Part shown: in pieces, positions 1 to 5,994 of the stretch
How positions within the stretch are numbered: position 1 is the first letter of the stretch
Layout: every line of letters starts with the position of its first letter
Source of the DNA: an uncultured Pseudomonadota bacterium
GTDB taxonomy: Bacteria > Lernaellota > Lernaellaia > Lernaellales > Lernaellaceae
DNA: 5,994 nucleotides
Assembly: GCA_937967875.1 (NCBI GenBank)
Contig: CALBTQ010000222.1
Location: 1-5,994, forward strand
Reading direction: 5' to 3'
Notes under the pieces: generated by a model
Databases searched by the model: none
Seen by the model: only the letters and a program-made list of their open reading frames with translations
Told to the model about the DNA's origin: nothing
Program-made: the position numbers and the translations under genes

Positions 1-1648
1 AGCGCCAATATTCGATGGCTTTCTCCCGATCGCCTTTCGCGGCGTAGACGTCGCCGACGTGCTCGGCGATCACCGCTTCGGACGGCTCGAGCTCCAGCGC
101 CCGCTTGAGGTGTTGCAGCGCTTCGTCGTAGCGCTTGAGCTTATAGAGCACCCACCCGTAGCTGTCCACGACGTGCCCGCTGTTGGGTTTGAGCGTCATC
201 ACGCGGCGCAGCAGTTCCTCCGCGTGCTCCAGTTCGGCGTCGTGATCGGCCAGCGTGTAACCGACGAAATTCAGCGCATCGGAGTCGTCCGGATCGTTCT
301 TGAGTTGCTGCTCCATCAGTTGCACGGCCTTTTTCCAACGGCCGCTACGCTCGTAGAGCACGGCCAGCGAATAGATCACCTGCTTGTCCTGCGGCGCAAT
401 TTTACGCGCTTTCTCCAACGCCTGCTCCGCCTGCTCGAAGCGGCCCATCTCGGTCATCACCGTGGCGCGGGCGCGCAGCACGTCGACCTCGTCCGGGAAC
501 ATCTCGGTGAGCAGATCCAACTCGGCCAGCGCGTCGCCGGCGCGATTGACGCGGATCAGCAAATACGCCAACCCGATGCGCGCGTCCAGGTAATACGGAT
601 TGTCGGCGGGAATCCGCCGGTAGGCGTTCATCGCCTCGTCGATGCGATTGAGCCGCGCCAGACACACCGCGGCGAAATAACGCGCCTGATGATTTTCGGG
701 ATCCTTTTCCAGCACGAGATTGAACTGCGCCAGCGCGTCGACCGGCTTGCCCTGATAGAACAACACCGCGCCGCGTGCGATCAGCGTTTCGCCCACGCCG
801 CCGCCGAGAATCTCCAGTTTGTCGACCTGCTCCATCGCCGCGTCCGGATCGTTCGAACGCAGATGCAGCCGGATCAACTGCTGGCGGATCACCCGGTCGT
901 CCGGCGCAAGTTTCAACGCGGTCTGATAGGCGCCGATCGCCTCGGTGCGTTGGTCCAGTTCCTCGTAGGCGAAGGCCAGGCCGATCCACGCCTTTACATT
1001 CTCCGCTTCGCCCTGGGTCGCCGCGATAAACGCCTTTTTGGCCGCGCTCCAGTTTTCCTCGCGCAGGTAGACGCGGCCCAACTCGTACCAGGCGCGCGCG
1101 GCCTGGGGATTTTCCTCAGTGAAGCCCTCCAGCAGCCGGCGCATTTTGCGCATTTCGTTTTTCTCTTCGTACAACGCGGCCAGGAAAATCGCCGCCTGCT
1201 CGTGGTCGGGCCGCAGTTCCAGAATGCGTCGATACAGCTCAGCGGCTTCGTCGTATTTGAATTGCGCGGCCAGGATGCCCGCCTTGAGGAACAGCGTGTC
1301 CACGTGATCCGGATAGGCTTCCAGCGAACGATCCAGGGCGATCATCGCCCGGTCGATCGCACTGCCCTGGATGTAAATCATCGCCTTGACTATCTGCACC
1401 TCGGGAATGATCACGCCCAATTCCTCGAGCATGTCGAAGTGCGCGACGGCCGTCGCCGCGTTGCCCTCCTCCAGCGCGAGGTAGCCCTGCGACACGTGAT
1501 AGGCCACGCGCGCCTGCAATTCCATTTGTTCCATTTCGTCCAGACCGGCGTACGGATCGTAGGGCGCGGGAGCCTGCTTTTGCACGCCGGCGCAAGCGAC
1601 GAGAAGGGAAAGTAACAACAGTAAACCGAGAAAATTTCGTTTGTGCAT
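1..1648 (-). CDS. TPR-repeat lipoprotein, 3' end cut off by the window edge
   Basis: The ATG at 1648-1646 opens 549 readable codons. Residues 1-19 are a lipoprotein signal peptide: basic MHKR, a leucine-rich core and the lipobox LVAC with Cys19 as the lipidation site, so the mature protein is probably membrane-anchored and exported. From about residue 50 to the edge it is a string of tetratricopeptide-like helical pairs; clear units are near 117-150, 185-250, 355-420, 424-455 and 495-549. The stretch from about 458 (DALNFVGYTLAD, then DSYGWVLYKLKRYDEAL at 495-511) resembles the C-terminal pair of proteobacterial TPR lipoproteins such as Pseudomonas LbcA, a protease adaptor. The family match is recognised from pattern, and the adaptor role is not established here. 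An AGGAA ribosome-binding site lies 4 bases before the ATG. Probably only a short C-terminal piece is missing. Longer open frames on the opposite strand are shadows. Confidence 0.9.
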   Translation of the reverse strand, partial: MHKRNFLGLLLLLSLLVACAGVQKQAPAPYDPYAGLDEMEQMELQARVAYHVSQGYLALEEGNAATAVAHFDMLEELGVIIPEVQIVKAMIYIQGSAIDRAMIALDRSLEAYPDHVDTLFLKAGILAAQFKYDEAAELYRRILELRPDHEQAAIFLAALYEEKNEMRKMRRLLEGFTEENPQAARAWYELGRVYLREENWSAAKKAFIAATQGEAENVKAWIGLAFAYEELDQRTEAIGAYQTALKLAPDDRVIRQQLIRLHLRSNDPDAAMEQVDKLEILGGGVGETLIARGAVLFYQGKPVDALAQFNLVLEKDPENHQARYFAAVCLARLNRIDEAMNAYRRIPADNPYYLDARIGLAYLLIRVNRAGDALAELDLLTEMFPDEVDVLRARATVMTEMGRFEQAEQALEKARKIAPQDKQVIYSLAVLYERSGRWKKAVQLMEQQLKNDPDDSDALNFVGYTLADHDAELEHAEELLRRVMTLKPNSGHVVDSYGWVLYKLKRYDEALQHLKRALELEPSEAVIAEHVGDVYAAKGDREKAIEYWR

Positions 1649-1692
1649 GATGTTCCTGCCTGGTTCATCCAACGGATCGTCAAACCCTATCA

Positions 1693-1713
1693 CCTGCCCA
1701 CGGACCGGGCAAG
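1693..1713 (-). other. Imperfect hairpin in the rnpB to TPR-lipoprotein gap
   Basis: The arms at 1713-1707 and 1699-1693 can pair over seven positions, one of them G-U, around a seven-base loop. No T-run follows on the transcribed strand, so it is not a clear terminator. It could be a structured leader of the TPR lipoprotein mRNA, a processing site behind rnpB, or chance. The rest of 1649-1767 shows only the AGGAA ribosome-binding site at 1653-1657 and the weak terminator-like hairpin listed separately. Confidence 0.25.
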
Positions 1714-1745
1714 CGAAGAGTAAGACACGAACGATGAGGGAAAGG

Positions 1746-1761
1746 TTTCCGCGGGCGGAAA
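1746..1761 (-). terminator. Possible weak terminator after rnpB
   Basis: Read on the minus strand, TTTCCG pairs with CGGAAA over six bases around a CCCG tetraloop. It starts six bases past the closing P1 stem of the RNase P RNA. It is followed by CCTTTCCCTC, a pyrimidine run interrupted by C and not a proper U-tract. The position is right for ending rnpB transcription, but the sequence is poor for intrinsic termination, so leakage into the TPR lipoprotein gene is plausible. Confidence 0.35.
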
Positions 1762-1767
1762 ACGGGA

Positions 1768-2159
1768 GCCGAAGTGGCCTTGTAAGCCGGGTTTTGTGCG
1801 CTGCCGCGCCGGTCCCGCGCCGGACGCGCCAGACGATGACCATTCCTCTAGGACGACGGTTGCCCGCCGCCTCCAGCGGCATGTCGAACGCATCGGACGG
1901 GCCGCCCTTAACAGCGTTCTTCGCCTTGCACCGGGTGGGGTTTACCGCACCGCCGGTTCCCCGGCTGTCGTGGGTGCGCTCTTACCGCACCATTTCACCT
2001 TTGCCTGTGCTCTTGCGAGCCATCGGCCGTATATTTTCTGTGGCACTTTCCCTAGGGTCACCCCCGCCTGCCGTTAGCAGGCACCCTGCCCTGCGGTGCC
2101 CGGACTTTCCTCCCGCGGTTACCGAAATAACCGCCGGCGGCCATCCCGGCCACTTCGGC
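1768..2159 (-). ncRNA. rnpB: RNase P RNA, bacterial type A
   Basis: This is the catalytic RNA of ribonuclease P, which cuts the 5' leader from precursor tRNAs together with the small protein RnpA. On the minus strand it carries the universal 5' core GAGGAAAGTCCGGGC (2112-2098), the central GGTGCGGTAAGAGCGCACC, the AAACCCCACCCGG block before P15/P16, and the 3' core with TAGAGGAATG near 1850-1841 and ACAAAACCCGGCTTA ending at 1783. The ends are set by a perfect 12-bp P1 stem pairing 2159-2148 with 1779-1768, giving about 392 nt, normal for type A. A P3-like hairpin (GCGGTTA with TAACCGC) lies near 2115-2134. The P16 arm pairs 1919-1914 with 1891-1886; the loop between them holds TTAAGGGCGG where E. 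coli has the tRNA-CCA-binding GGU. A promoter is placed so that transcription begins at about 2160. Protein frames in this region are artefacts. Confidence 0.97.
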
Positions 2160-2166
2160 AATTGCC

Positions 2167-2212
2167 TTCATACTGGGAATCGGGCGGCGGGTCAACTTGA
2201 TTTCGTTTTTTT
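2167..2212 (-). promoter_or_regulatory. Sigma-70 promoter of rnpB with upstream A-tract
   Basis: On the minus strand, -35 TTGACC (2195-2190), a 17-base spacer and -10 TATGAA (2172-2167) predict a start at about 2160, exactly where the P1 stem of the RNase P RNA begins. A run of seven A (2212-2206) lies ten bases above the -35 box, where an UP element for the RNA polymerase alpha subunit would sit. The whole upstream part is inside the RNase HI gene: its TGA stop (2194-2192) is within the -35 hexamer, and the A-tract is made of lysine codons. The agreement of box spacing and RNA 5' end is the main support; activity is inferred. Confidence 0.75.
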
Positions 2213-2839
2213 CTTCTTCGGCGCTTTCTCGTCGAGGATGCGGTTGACCAGCGCGTCGGCCTGTGCGTTCTCCTCGCGGCGCACGTAGCGCACGGTGACC
2301 TTGTCGAACTGGCGCAGCTTTTTGTTGGCTTCGATGAACAGCGGCATCAGTCCCCGGTTCTTCACCTTGTACTCGCCGTTGATCTGCTTGACGATCAACT
2401 CGCTGTCGCCCTGCACGACGAACCGCCGCACGCCCAGATCGGCCGCCAGGCGGATCGCCTCGAGCAGACCGTGGTATTCGGCGACGTTGTTGGTGGTTTC
2501 GGGCGTGTAACGATACCGCTCGGCGAGCACCTTGCCGGTTTTGTCCAGCGCCACCGCCGCGCCGGCGGACGGCCCCGGGTTGCCGCGGCTGCCGCCGTCG
2601 AAAGCGAACAGAATGGCGTTGGGGTCGTCGATCTGCCGACGCGCGTTTTCGGTCTGCACCATTTCCTGTTCGACGACCGCCTCCCACTCCTTCGCTTGCA
2701 ACGACAAGCGCCCGGCGAGGTCGATCAAAATGGTGCGGGCCTGAGTCTCGTCCAGATCGGCGGCATCGGCGGCTTGCACCAGCGATTTTCCCTCGGCCAA
2801 CGCCGCCAGTAAAACCGCCGTGCGCTTGAGATCAACCAC
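2192..2839 (-). CDS. RNase HI-family protein with an N-terminal helical extension
   Basis: This is a 215-residue protein with an RNase H fold (RVT_3 / RNase HI type) from about residue 76 to 205. RNases HI cut the RNA strand of RNA:DNA hybrids, such as R-loops and replication primers, in the cytoplasm with two metal ions. The four acidic catalytic residues are visible: D81 in FDGGSRGNPGP, E121 in NNVAEYHG, D145 in QGDSELIV and D195 in AQADALVN. Residues 1-70 are not RNase H: they are helical, with a helix-turn-helix-like segment around 18-42, and lack the aromatic signature of the usual hybrid-binding domain. The tail is basic (KAPKKKKTKSS). The start is GTG at 2839-2837, overlapping the zinc-ribbon stop by eight bases with a GGAG-like site upstream, which suggests coupled translation. 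The last codons carry the rnpB promoter. The subtype resembles mycobacterial and archaeal stand-alone RNase HI more than E. coli RnhA. Confidence 0.93.
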   Translation of the reverse strand: MVDLKRTAVLLAALAEGKSLVQAADAADLDETQARTILIDLAGRLSLQAKEWEAVVEQEMVQTENARRQIDDPNAILFAFDGGSRGNPGPSAGAAVALDKTGKVLAERYRYTPETTNNVAEYHGLLEAIRLAADLGVRRFVVQGDSELIVKQINGEYKVKNRGLMPLFIEANKKLRQFDKVTVRYVRREENAQADALVNRILDEKAPKKKKTKSS

Positions 2840-3584
2840 TCGCCTGCTCCCGCTTGTTGTTGTTCTGTTGATCCTCCTCGCTGTAATACAGAATGCGGTA
2901 GCAGTTCGGGCAGGTGATGATCTCCTCGTTGCGGATCACCATGTTGTACGTCTGCGGCGGCACGTTCACCAGGCAGCCCTGGCAGGTGCGCTTCATCACG
3001 CGTACGACCGCGATGCCGCCGGTCGTTTTGCGCAGAGCCGTGTAGCGGTGCAGAAAGTCTTTGTCGATGCCCGGCAGCAGTTCGTCGCGCTCCTTGTTGA
3101 GCACGTCCAAACGGCCTTTGATGCCTTCCAGCTCTTTCTGAATCCGCTCGACGTCCTTGCGCATGGTCGATTCGATTTCGGCGAAGCGGTCCTTGGCTTT
3201 ACGCAACGCCAACTCAGCCTCGTCGATATCGTCCATCACGCGCAGGGCTTCATCCTCGGACGCCTCGATCATCCGCCGCATCGAATCGTTCTCTTTCTGG
3301 ATGGCGTGGTATTCTTCGTTGGTCTTCACCGCCATCATGCGCTGTTTGTTCTTTTCGATACGGCTCTCGTATTCTTCGAGAACCCGCTCTTTTTCCCGGC
3401 GCTTGGTCTTCAATTCGGCCAACACGGCTTCGCGCTCGCCAACCATCGACCGGTGCGACTGGATGTCCGCTTCCAACTCGCCGATTTTCCCCGGCGCCAG
3501 ATTGAAGAACTTCTCCAGCTCCATGATTTTCAAATCGACCAATTGCAACTCGTGAAGCTTTTTCAATTGCTCGGCAGCAGACAA
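2832..3584 (-). CDS. C4 zinc-ribbon coiled-coil protein (COG1579 / CT398-like)
   Basis: This is a 250-residue cytoplasmic protein. Residues 5 to about 175 form a long charged antiparallel coiled coil with a conserved central turn (KTNEEYHAIQKEND, 87-100). The C-terminal zinc ribbon has Cys pairs C201-x2-C204 and C225-x2-C228, with VNVPPQTYN between them. This is the family of Chlamydia CT398 and Helicobacter HP0958 (FlgZ), which bind sigma-54 in the studied cases and, in Helicobacter, also flagellin mRNA. Whether the protein here does either is unknown. The start is TTG at 3584-3582: no better in-frame start exists downstream near the conserved N-terminus, and a full AAGGAGG site lies five bases upstream. 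Its position between a Nif3-like gene and RNase HI / rnpB recurs in delta-proteobacterial genomes from general knowledge. A polar tail (DQQNNNKREQASG) follows the ribbon. Confidence 0.93.
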   Translation of the reverse strand: MSAAEQLKKLHELQLVDLKIMELEKFFNLAPGKIGELEADIQSHRSMVGEREAVLAELKTKRREKERVLEEYESRIEKNKQRMMAVKTNEEYHAIQKENDSMRRMIEASEDEALRVMDDIDEAELALRKAKDRFAEIESTMRKDVERIQKELEGIKGRLDVLNKERDELLPGIDKDFLHRYTALRKTTGGIAVVRVMKRTCQGCLVNVPPQTYNMVIRNEEIITCPNCYRILYYSEEDQQNNNKREQASG

Positions 3585-3589
3585 GGAAT

Positions 3590-3597
3590 CCTCCTTA
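3590..3597 (-). promoter_or_regulatory. Strong ribosome-binding site fused to the upstream stop codon
   Basis: The bases TAAGGAGG on the minus strand contain both the TAA stop of the Nif3-like gene (3597-3595) and a complete AAGGAGG Shine-Dalgarno (3596-3590). It sits five bases before the TTG start of the zinc-ribbon gene. The strong site supports TTG as the true start and implies that ribosomes finishing the first gene reinitiate at the second. Confidence 0.85.
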
Positions 3598-4743
3598 CGC
3601 CGTTTGGAGCGGATCGCCCGCCGGGCGGCAAACCGTGACCGGCACGGATTTGCCCAACGCGGACAGCTCGCGCTCCAACAACGTCTTCATGGCATTAACG
3701 AACGGCAACTCAGTGGCATAGTGTCCCAAATCGATCACGGCCACACCGTGATCGCGCGCGCGACAAGCGTCGTGGTACCCGACATCCCCGGTGATCAGCA
3801 CCGCATTGTTCCGGCCGATCATCCGATCGATGAAACTCGCGCCACCCCCGGTGACCACCACGACGTTTTCAATCATTTGCTTTGCTTCGCCGATCCGCCG
3901 CGGGGCGGCCGCCTGGACGATCCGCGCCGCTTTTTTCGCGAACGCACCCAGAGTCGACGGACGCGGCAAACGGCCGCTACGCCCTCGGCCCCCTTCCGGC
4001 TGTTGCCGGTGGGTGGGGTACAGATCGAAGGCGACCTCCTCATACGGATGCGCGGCCTTCATCGCCCGCAGCACGCCGTCGACCCGCGCGAGCGGCACGC
4101 GCACTTCCAAGCGGATTTCCGGCTCGCTCGACAAGGCGCCCACTTTGCCGGCATACGGATCCGCACCGGCCAGGGGCAGGTATGTGCCATATCCGTCCAG
4201 GCGATACGAGCATTTGGCGTAATCGCCGATCAACCCGCCGCCGGCCGCAAAAATCGCCTCGCTCACCGCCTCGACGTGCGAAGCGGGCACGAAGACGATG
4301 AGTTTACGGAACTCGTGCGGATAAAGCGGCTCGAAAGGTTGAACGTCGCGCAACCCCAGCAGCTCGGCGAGCATGTCGTTGGCGCCGCCGACGCCCCAGT
4401 CGGCGTTGGTGTGCGCCGCGGCGATCGCCACGCGGCCGGCGACTGCCTCGCGCACGATCTTCCCCTGCGGCGTGGAAAAATCCAATTGTTTGGTGGAACG
4501 GAAGAACAACGGATGATGGCAGATCAGCAAACTGTCGCCTTTTCCTTTGACTTGTCGTACGGCGTCGAGTGTGGGATCCAACGCCAGGCCGATGCGCCGC
4601 ACGGACGCGGTCGGATCGCCCAACTGGAGACCGCTGTTGTCCCATTCCTCCGCCAGCGCCGGAGGAAAAGCGGTGTCTATGACGTCAAGGACCTCACGCA
4701 CACACGGCGCCGCCGTGCGTCGTGTTGGCTGACCTGCTGCCAT
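3595..4743 (-). CDS. Nif3-like dinuclear metal centre protein (YqfO type)
   Basis: This is a 382-residue protein of the Nif3 / DUF34 family, cytoplasmic proteins forming toroidal hexamers with two metal ions per subunit. The biochemical role is unsettled; GTP cyclohydrolase and metal-homeostasis roles have been proposed for homologues. Visible metal-site motifs are HHPLFF (H76, H77), HTNAD (H111, D115) and GHYATE (H341, E345), with TGDVGYHDA at 318-326. The two Nif3 halves are split by an inserted domain, about 143-245 (from FRKLIVFVP to HPYEEVAFDLYP), of the PII/CutA-like type found in the long YqfO subfamily; a GRSGRLPRPSTLGAFAKK linker returns to the second half. The length fits that subfamily. 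ATG 4743-4741 is chosen because GAGGAG (4752-4747) precedes it. The frame stays open further upstream, but that would read through the tRNA. It is probably in one transcript with the tRNA and the zinc-ribbon gene. Confidence 0.94.
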   Translation of the reverse strand: MAAGQPTRRTAAPCVREVLDVIDTAFPPALAEEWDNSGLQLGDPTASVRRIGLALDPTLDAVRQVKGKGDSLLICHHPLFFRSTKQLDFSTPQGKIVREAVAGRVAIAAAHTNADWGVGGANDMLAELLGLRDVQPFEPLYPHEFRKLIVFVPASHVEAVSEAIFAAGGGLIGDYAKCSYRLDGYGTYLPLAGADPYAGKVGALSSEPEIRLEVRVPLARVDGVLRAMKAAHPYEEVAFDLYPTHRQQPEGGRGRSGRLPRPSTLGAFAKKAARIVQAAAPRRIGEAKQMIENVVVVTGGGASFIDRMIGRNNAVLITGDVGYHDACRARDHGVAVIDLGHYATELPFVNAMKTLLERELSALGKSVPVTVCRPAGDPLQTA

Positions 4744-4744
4744 C

Positions 4745-4765
4745 GTCTCCTCAAAGGGATGAGAC
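4745..4765 (-). promoter_or_regulatory. Possible hairpin covering the Nif3 ribosome-binding site
   Basis: In the 26 bases between the tRNA 3' end and the nif3-like ATG, GTCTC (4765-4761) can pair with GAGAC (4749-4745). The second arm takes in part of the GAGGAG ribosome-binding site (4752-4747). An alternative CTCA / TGAG pairing (4763-4760 with 4753-4750) is also possible. After tRNA 3' processing the mRNA would begin here, so such a structure could dampen translation. The stem is only five base pairs with an eleven-base loop, so this is weak. Confidence 0.25.
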
Positions 4766-4769
4766 CAAC

Positions 4770-4842
4770 TGGGCCCAGCAGGATTCGAACCTGCGACCAA
4801 CCGGTTATGAGCCGGTAGCTCTAGCCGCTGAGCTATGGGCCC
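4770..4842 (-). tRNA. tRNA with anticodon CAT (elongator Met, or possibly Ile2)
   Basis: A complete 73-nt cloverleaf on the minus strand: a seven-pair acceptor (GGGCCCA with TGGGCCC), D arm GCTC..GAGC, anticodon stem ACCGG / CCGGT with loop CTCATAA (anticodon at 4809-4807), a five-base variable loop, T arm GCAGG-TTCGAAT-CCTGC and discriminator A at 4770. CCA is not encoded; GTT follows, so a CCA-adding enzyme must complete it. It is not the initiator: the first acceptor pair is G-C and the anticodon stem lacks the three G-C pairs. Elongator tRNA-Met is the default name. However, C4-G69 and C5-G68 are also features by which E. coli TilS picks tRNA-Ile2, whose CAT anticodon becomes lysidine-AU, so the amino acid identity is uncertain. 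It is the first gene of its transcript, from the promoter at 4908-4880. Confidence 0.96.
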
Positions 4843-4879
4843 GGGAAATCGGCTCGATCCCGCTATTTTCAGGTCCGCA

Positions 4880-4927
4880 AGATTAGTTTTTGGCCCGACG
4901 GATGTCAACTGCGCGGACCACTTTTTT
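4880..4927 (-). promoter_or_regulatory. Sigma-70 promoter for the tRNA / nif3-like unit
   Basis: On the minus strand there is a perfect -35 TTGACA (4908-4903), a 17-base spacer and a weak -10 TAATCT (4885-4880, three of six). The predicted start is about 4873, leaving a leader of about 30 bases before the tRNA. A six-A run (4927-4922) lies 13 bases above the -35 box, UP-element-like. The bases after the -10 are GC-rich (TGCGGACC), as in promoters under stringent control in proteobacteria; that control is an inference. The rest of 4909-4965 shows only a small ATGCA / TGCAT inverted repeat (4941-4958). Confidence 0.65.
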
Positions 4928-4965
4928 CCTTGCGGAATAAATGCACTGCGGCTTGCATACGGGCG

Positions 4966-4991
4966 AAAAAAAACCGCCCCGGATGGGGCGG
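4966..4991 (-). terminator. Intrinsic terminator of rpoD
   Basis: On the minus strand, CCGCCCC (4980-4974 in complement with 4991-4985) forms a seven-pair GC stem with an ATCC loop, followed at once by eight T (4973-4966). It begins five bases after the rpoD TAA stop. This is a textbook Rho-independent terminator and separates rpoD from the tRNA promoter. Confidence 0.93.
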
Positions 4992-4996
4992 CTTGC

Positions 4997-5994
<998 letters not shown>

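Noticed and set aside
59..1615. Plus-strand open frame of 518 codons
   Set aside because: It is antisense to the TPR lipoprotein, whose minus-strand frame has a signal peptide, ribosome-binding site and clear repeats. GC-rich codon use avoids TTA, CTA and TCA, so the opposite strand stays open by default. Its product shows no recognisable domain.
1684..1712. Possible promoter (TTGCCC, 17 bases, TAGGGT) for the TPR lipoprotein
   Set aside because: The -10 matches only three of six positions and the -35 is also part of a hairpin arm. This is no better than chance in GC-rich sequence.
1690..2288. Several open frames on both strands between the lipoprotein and RNase HI genes
   Set aside because: They lie over the RNase P RNA, whose conserved cores and P1 stem are unmistakable, and they have no protein-family features.
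2820..3638. Plus-strand open frame of 272 codons
   Set aside because: Antisense shadow of the zinc-ribbon coiled-coil gene, whose real frame has four paired cysteines and a full Shine-Dalgarno.
3604..4818. Plus-strand open frame of 404 codons
   Set aside because: Antisense shadow of the Nif3-like gene; it even runs into the tRNA, and the minus-strand protein has all expected metal-binding motifs.
4744..4908. Longer N-terminus (55 more residues) for the Nif3-like protein
   Set aside because: The extension would translate the tRNA gene and begin inside the tRNA promoter's -35 box. The ATG at 4743 has its own GAGGAG site and fits the family length.

Overview
The window reads as a stretch of bacterial core chromosome in which every supported gene lies on the minus strand. 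In transcription order (right to left) it holds the 3' part of the primary sigma factor gene rpoD with an intrinsic terminator; a tRNA gene with anticodon CAT; a Nif3/YqfO-type dinuclear-metal protein; a C4 zinc-ribbon coiled-coil protein; an RNase HI-family protein; the RNase P RNA gene rnpB; and a TPR-repeat lipoprotein that runs off the left edge. I see no mobile element, CRISPR array, phage gene, toxin-antitoxin pair or defence system.

The base composition is GC-rich by eye. The type A (ancestral-type) RNase P RNA, the outer-membrane-style TPR lipoprotein and the order tRNA / Nif3 / zinc ribbon / RNase HI / rnpB beside rpoD suggest a Gram-negative of the former Deltaproteobacteria (Desulfobacterota or Myxococcota) or a nearby uncultured phylum. 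This placement is inference from gene content and order, and it is not a firm assignment.

There appear to be three or four transcription units. (1) rpoD ends in a strong terminator five bases after its stop codon. (2) A promoter with a perfect TTGACA -35 box starts a unit of tRNA, nif3-like, zinc-ribbon and RNase HI genes. The tRNA 3' end is 26 bases from the nif3 ATG; the nif3 stop codon is part of the next gene's Shine-Dalgarno sequence; and the zinc-ribbon stop overlaps the RNase HI start by 8 bases, so translation is probably coupled throughout. (3) rnpB has its own promoter, whose -35 box contains the stop codon of the RNase HI gene and whose upstream A-tract lies within that gene's lysine-rich tail codons. 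(4) The TPR lipoprotein gene follows rnpB after about 120 bases with no convincing promoter, so it may rely on read-through or on a weak promoter of its own.

The genes share a loose RNA theme: a tRNA, the RNA subunit of the enzyme that matures tRNA 5' ends, an RNA:DNA-hybrid nuclease and the housekeeping sigma factor. The most interesting points are the packing of regulatory signals inside coding sequence and a possible departure from the usual GGU motif in the RNase P RNA loop that binds the tRNA 3' end.
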